The notes under the pieces were generated by a model that ran no database searches, had not been told where the DNA came from, and worked only from the letters and a program-made list of their open reading frames with translations. The position numbers were made by a program, and so were the translations under genes. A stretch of DNA of 34,028 nucleotides from Immundisolibacter sp. GTDB lineage: Bacteria; Pseudomonadota; Gammaproteobacteria; Immundisolibacterales; Immundisolibacteraceae. The DNA lies in NCBI RefSeq assembly GCF_041601295.1, contig NZ_JBFIII010000021.1, positions 1 to 34,028 on the forward strand. The letters run 5' to 3'. Positions 32,142-34,028 of the stretch are shown here, one piece after another. The stretch's first letter is position 1; each line of letters begins with the position of its first letter.

Positions 32142-34028
32142 ATGGGCAGAATCATCGGTATCGATCTTGGTACCACCAATTCCTGCGTTGCCGTCATGGA
32201 GGGCGGCAAGGCGCGCGTGATCGAAAACGCCGAGGGTGACCGTACCACGCCGTCCATCGTCGCCTTCACCAAGGACGACGAGGTGCTGGTCGGCCAGTCA
32301 GCCAAGCGCCAGGCTGTCACCAACCCGCACAACACGCTGTACGCGGTAAAGCGCCTGATCGGCCGTCGCTTCGACGACGCGGTGGTCAAGAAAGACATCG
32401 GCATGGTGCCGTACAAGATCATCAAGGCCGACAACAACGACGCCTGGGTCGAGGTCGACGGCAAGAAGATGGCGCCGCCGGAAATTTCCGCGCGCGTGCT
32501 GCAGAAAATGAAAAAAACCGCCGAGGATTACCTGGGCGAGCCGGTCACCGAGGCGGTCATCACCGTGCCGGCCTACTTCAACGACTCCCAGCGCCAGGCC
32601 ACCAAGGACGCCGGTCGCATCGCCGGGCTTGAGGTCAAGCGCATCATCAACGAGCCGACCGCGGCCGCGCTGGCCTATGGTCTGGACAAGAAGCGCGGCG
32701 ACCAGAAGGTGGCCGTGTACGACCTGGGCGGCGGCACCTTCGACATCTCCATCATCGAGATTGCGGAGGTGGATGGCGAGCACCAGTTCGAAGTGCTCGC
32801 AACCAACGGCGACACCTTCCTGGGTGGTGAGGACTTCGACGTCCGCTTGATGAATTACCTGGCCGACACCTTCAAAAAGGATAACGGCGTCGACCTGCGC
32901 AATGACCCGCTGGCCCTGCAGCGTCTGAAGGAAGGCGCGGAAAAAGCCAAGATCGAACTGTCCTCGGCGCAGCAGACCGAAATCAACCTGCCCTATATCA
33001 CCGCCGACGCCAGCGGACCGAAGCATCTGAATCTGAAGCTGACCCGGGCCAAACTCGAATCGCTGGTGGAAGACCTGATCACCCGCACCATGGAGCCGTG
33101 CCGGATTGCGCTCAAGGATGCGGGCCTCGGCGGCACGCAAATCGACGAAGTAATCCTGGTCGGCGGCCAGACCCGCATGCCCAAGGTGCAGGAGGCGGTC
33201 AAGGATTTCTTTGGCAAGGAGCCGCGCAAGGACGTCAATCCGGACGAGGCGGTCGCCGTGGGCGCCGGCATCCAGGCCGCCGTGCTGGCCGGTGAAGTCA
33301 AGGACGTGCTGCTGCTGGACGTTACTCCGCTGTCGCTGGGCATCGAGACCCTGGGCGGCGTGATGACCAAGCTGATCGAGAAAAACACCACCATCCCGAC
33401 CCGAGCCGCGCAGACCTTCTCGACCGCGGATGACAACCAGACGGCGGTGACGGTCCATGTGTTGCAGGGTGAGCGCGAACTGGCCAGCGGCAACAAGTCG
33501 CTGGGCAAGTTCGACCTGACCGAAATTCCGCCTGCCCCCCGCGGCATGCCGCAGGTCGAGGTCACCTTCGATATCGACGCCAACGGCATCCTGCACGTCT
33601 CTGCCAAGGACAAGGCGACCGGCAAGGAGCAGAAGATCGTCATCAAGGCCTCCAGCGGCCTGTCCGACGATGAGGTGCAGCGCATGGTCCGCGACGCCGA
33701 GGCGCATGCCGAGGAAGACCGCCAAACGGTGGCCCTGGTGCTCGCCCGAAATCAGGGCGAGAACATGGTCTACCAGGTCAGAAAAACCTTGAGCGACCTG
33801 GGCGAAAAGCTGGACAGTGGCGAGAAGGAAGGCGCCGAGACCGCCATCGCCACCCTGGAAGAGGCGCTCAAGGGCGATGACAAGGACGCGATCGAAACGG
33901 CTACGGCAACGCTATCCACGCTCTCCCACAGCCTCGCTGAGAAGCTTCAAAGCGACCAGGGCGAACCTCCGGCAGGCCAGGACGGGTCCGGTGGCAAGGC
34001 CGGCGACGATGTCGTGGACGCGGAATTC
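32142..34028 (+). CDS. dnaK: Chaperone DnaK (Hsp70), C-terminus cut by window edge
   Basis: 629 codons are present without a stop. The ATPase domain opens GRIIGIDLGTTNSCVAVMEGG and has VAVYDLGGGTFDISI and INEPTAAALAYGL; the linker VKDVLLLDVTPLSLGIETLGG leads to the substrate domain. The window ends in GDDVVDAEF, the conserved terminal motif, so only about ten residues are missing. ATG 32142 has GGAG 7 bases upstream. One atypical segment is DRQTVALVLARNQGENMVYQVRKTL in the lid. It forms a chaperone unit with GrpE, and dnaJ probably follows outside. Confidence 0.98.
   Translation, partial: MGRIIGIDLGTTNSCVAVMEGGKARVIENAEGDRTTPSIVAFTKDDEVLVGQSAKRQAVTNPHNTLYAVKRLIGRRFDDAVVKKDIGMVPYKIIKADNNDAWVEVDGKKMAPPEISARVLQKMKKTAEDYLGEPVTEAVITVPAYFNDSQRQATKDAGRIAGLEVKRIINEPTAAALAYGLDKKRGDQKVAVYDLGGGTFDISIIEIAEVDGEHQFEVLATNGDTFLGGEDFDVRLMNYLADTFKKDNGVDLRNDPLALQRLKEGAEKAKIELSSAQQTEINLPYITADASGPKHLNLKLTRAKLESLVEDLITRTMEPCRIALKDAGLGGTQIDEVILVGGQTRMPKVQEAVKDFFGKEPRKDVNPDEAVAVGAGIQAAVLAGEVKDVLLLDVTPLSLGIETLGGVMTKLIEKNTTIPTRAAQTFSTADDNQTAVTVHVLQGERELASGNKSLGKFDLTEIPPAPRGMPQVEVTFDIDANGILHVSAKDKATGKEQKIVIKASSGLSDDEVQRMVRDAEAHAEEDRQTVALVLARNQGENMVYQVRKTLSDLGEKLDSGEKEGAETAIATLEEALKGDDKDAIETATATLSTLSHSLAEKLQSDQGEPPAGQDGSGGKAGDDVVDAEF

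Noticed and set aside
32298..33725. 475-residue open frame antisense to dnaK
   Set aside because: Antisense to a complete and highly conserved chaperone gene; long antisense frames opposite dnaK are a well-known artefact.

Overview
The window looks like chromosome of a GC-rich gammaproteobacterium. The right three quarters carry standard core neighbourhoods: recA-recX-alaS-lysC-csrA-tRNA-Ser-tRNA-Arg, an order also known from Pseudomonas; nrdR-ribD-ribE-ribBA-ribH-nusB-thiL-pgpA; glyA; bamE/fur; and recN-nadK/hrcA-grpE-dnaK. The left quarter is a dense aromatic-degradation operon. A PAH- or heterocycle-degrading soil lineage such as Immundisolibacter would fit, but that is a guess from gene content.

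Region 1 (1-9098, + strand) is one catabolic operon with short gaps or overlaps. It holds the tail of a Rieske oxygenase alpha subunit, a CarAa-like oxygenase, a BenA/AntA-type alpha-beta pair, a second CarAa-like oxygenase, a possible 46-residue protein, a CarC-like meta-cleavage-product hydrolase, a UbiD-family decarboxylase, a small protein and a second BenA-type alpha-beta pair. Together they could attack heteroaromatic or polycyclic rings, hydrolyse a meta-cleavage product, and dihydroxylate or decarboxylate the aromatic acids released. Ferredoxin, reductase, extradiol dioxygenase, diol dehydrogenase and UbiX are all absent, so the pathway must draw on genes elsewhere. A symmetrical terminator (9099-9124) separates the operon from the convergent core block.

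Region 2 (9133-15107, - strand) is recA-recX-alaS-lysC-csrA followed by tRNA-Ser(GCT) and tRNA-Arg(ACG). The 3' end of tRNA-Arg faces the catabolic operon.

Region 3 (15108-17666) has a 771-base gap and then a XylR/DmpR-type sigma54 activator on the + strand. Within the gap, on the - strand, I find a sigma54-type -24/-12 sequence, a series of hairpins and a strong intrinsic terminator. This reads as an undescribed ncRNA of about 250 nt divergent from the activator, and it is the most interesting unexplained structure in the window.

Region 4 (17687-24890, - strand) carries riboflavin, thiamine and phospholipid genes, nusB, nrdR and glyA. The GTP cyclohydrolase II half of ribBA has lost its zinc cysteines. 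Region 5 (25020-34028) holds an unusual HhH-type DNA glycosylase-like protein with a C-terminal four-cysteine motif, a long bamE, fur, an ArgA-like acetyltransferase, recN, nadK, hrcA, grpE and dnaK. dnaK is cut by the window edge and has a good sigma32-type promoter.
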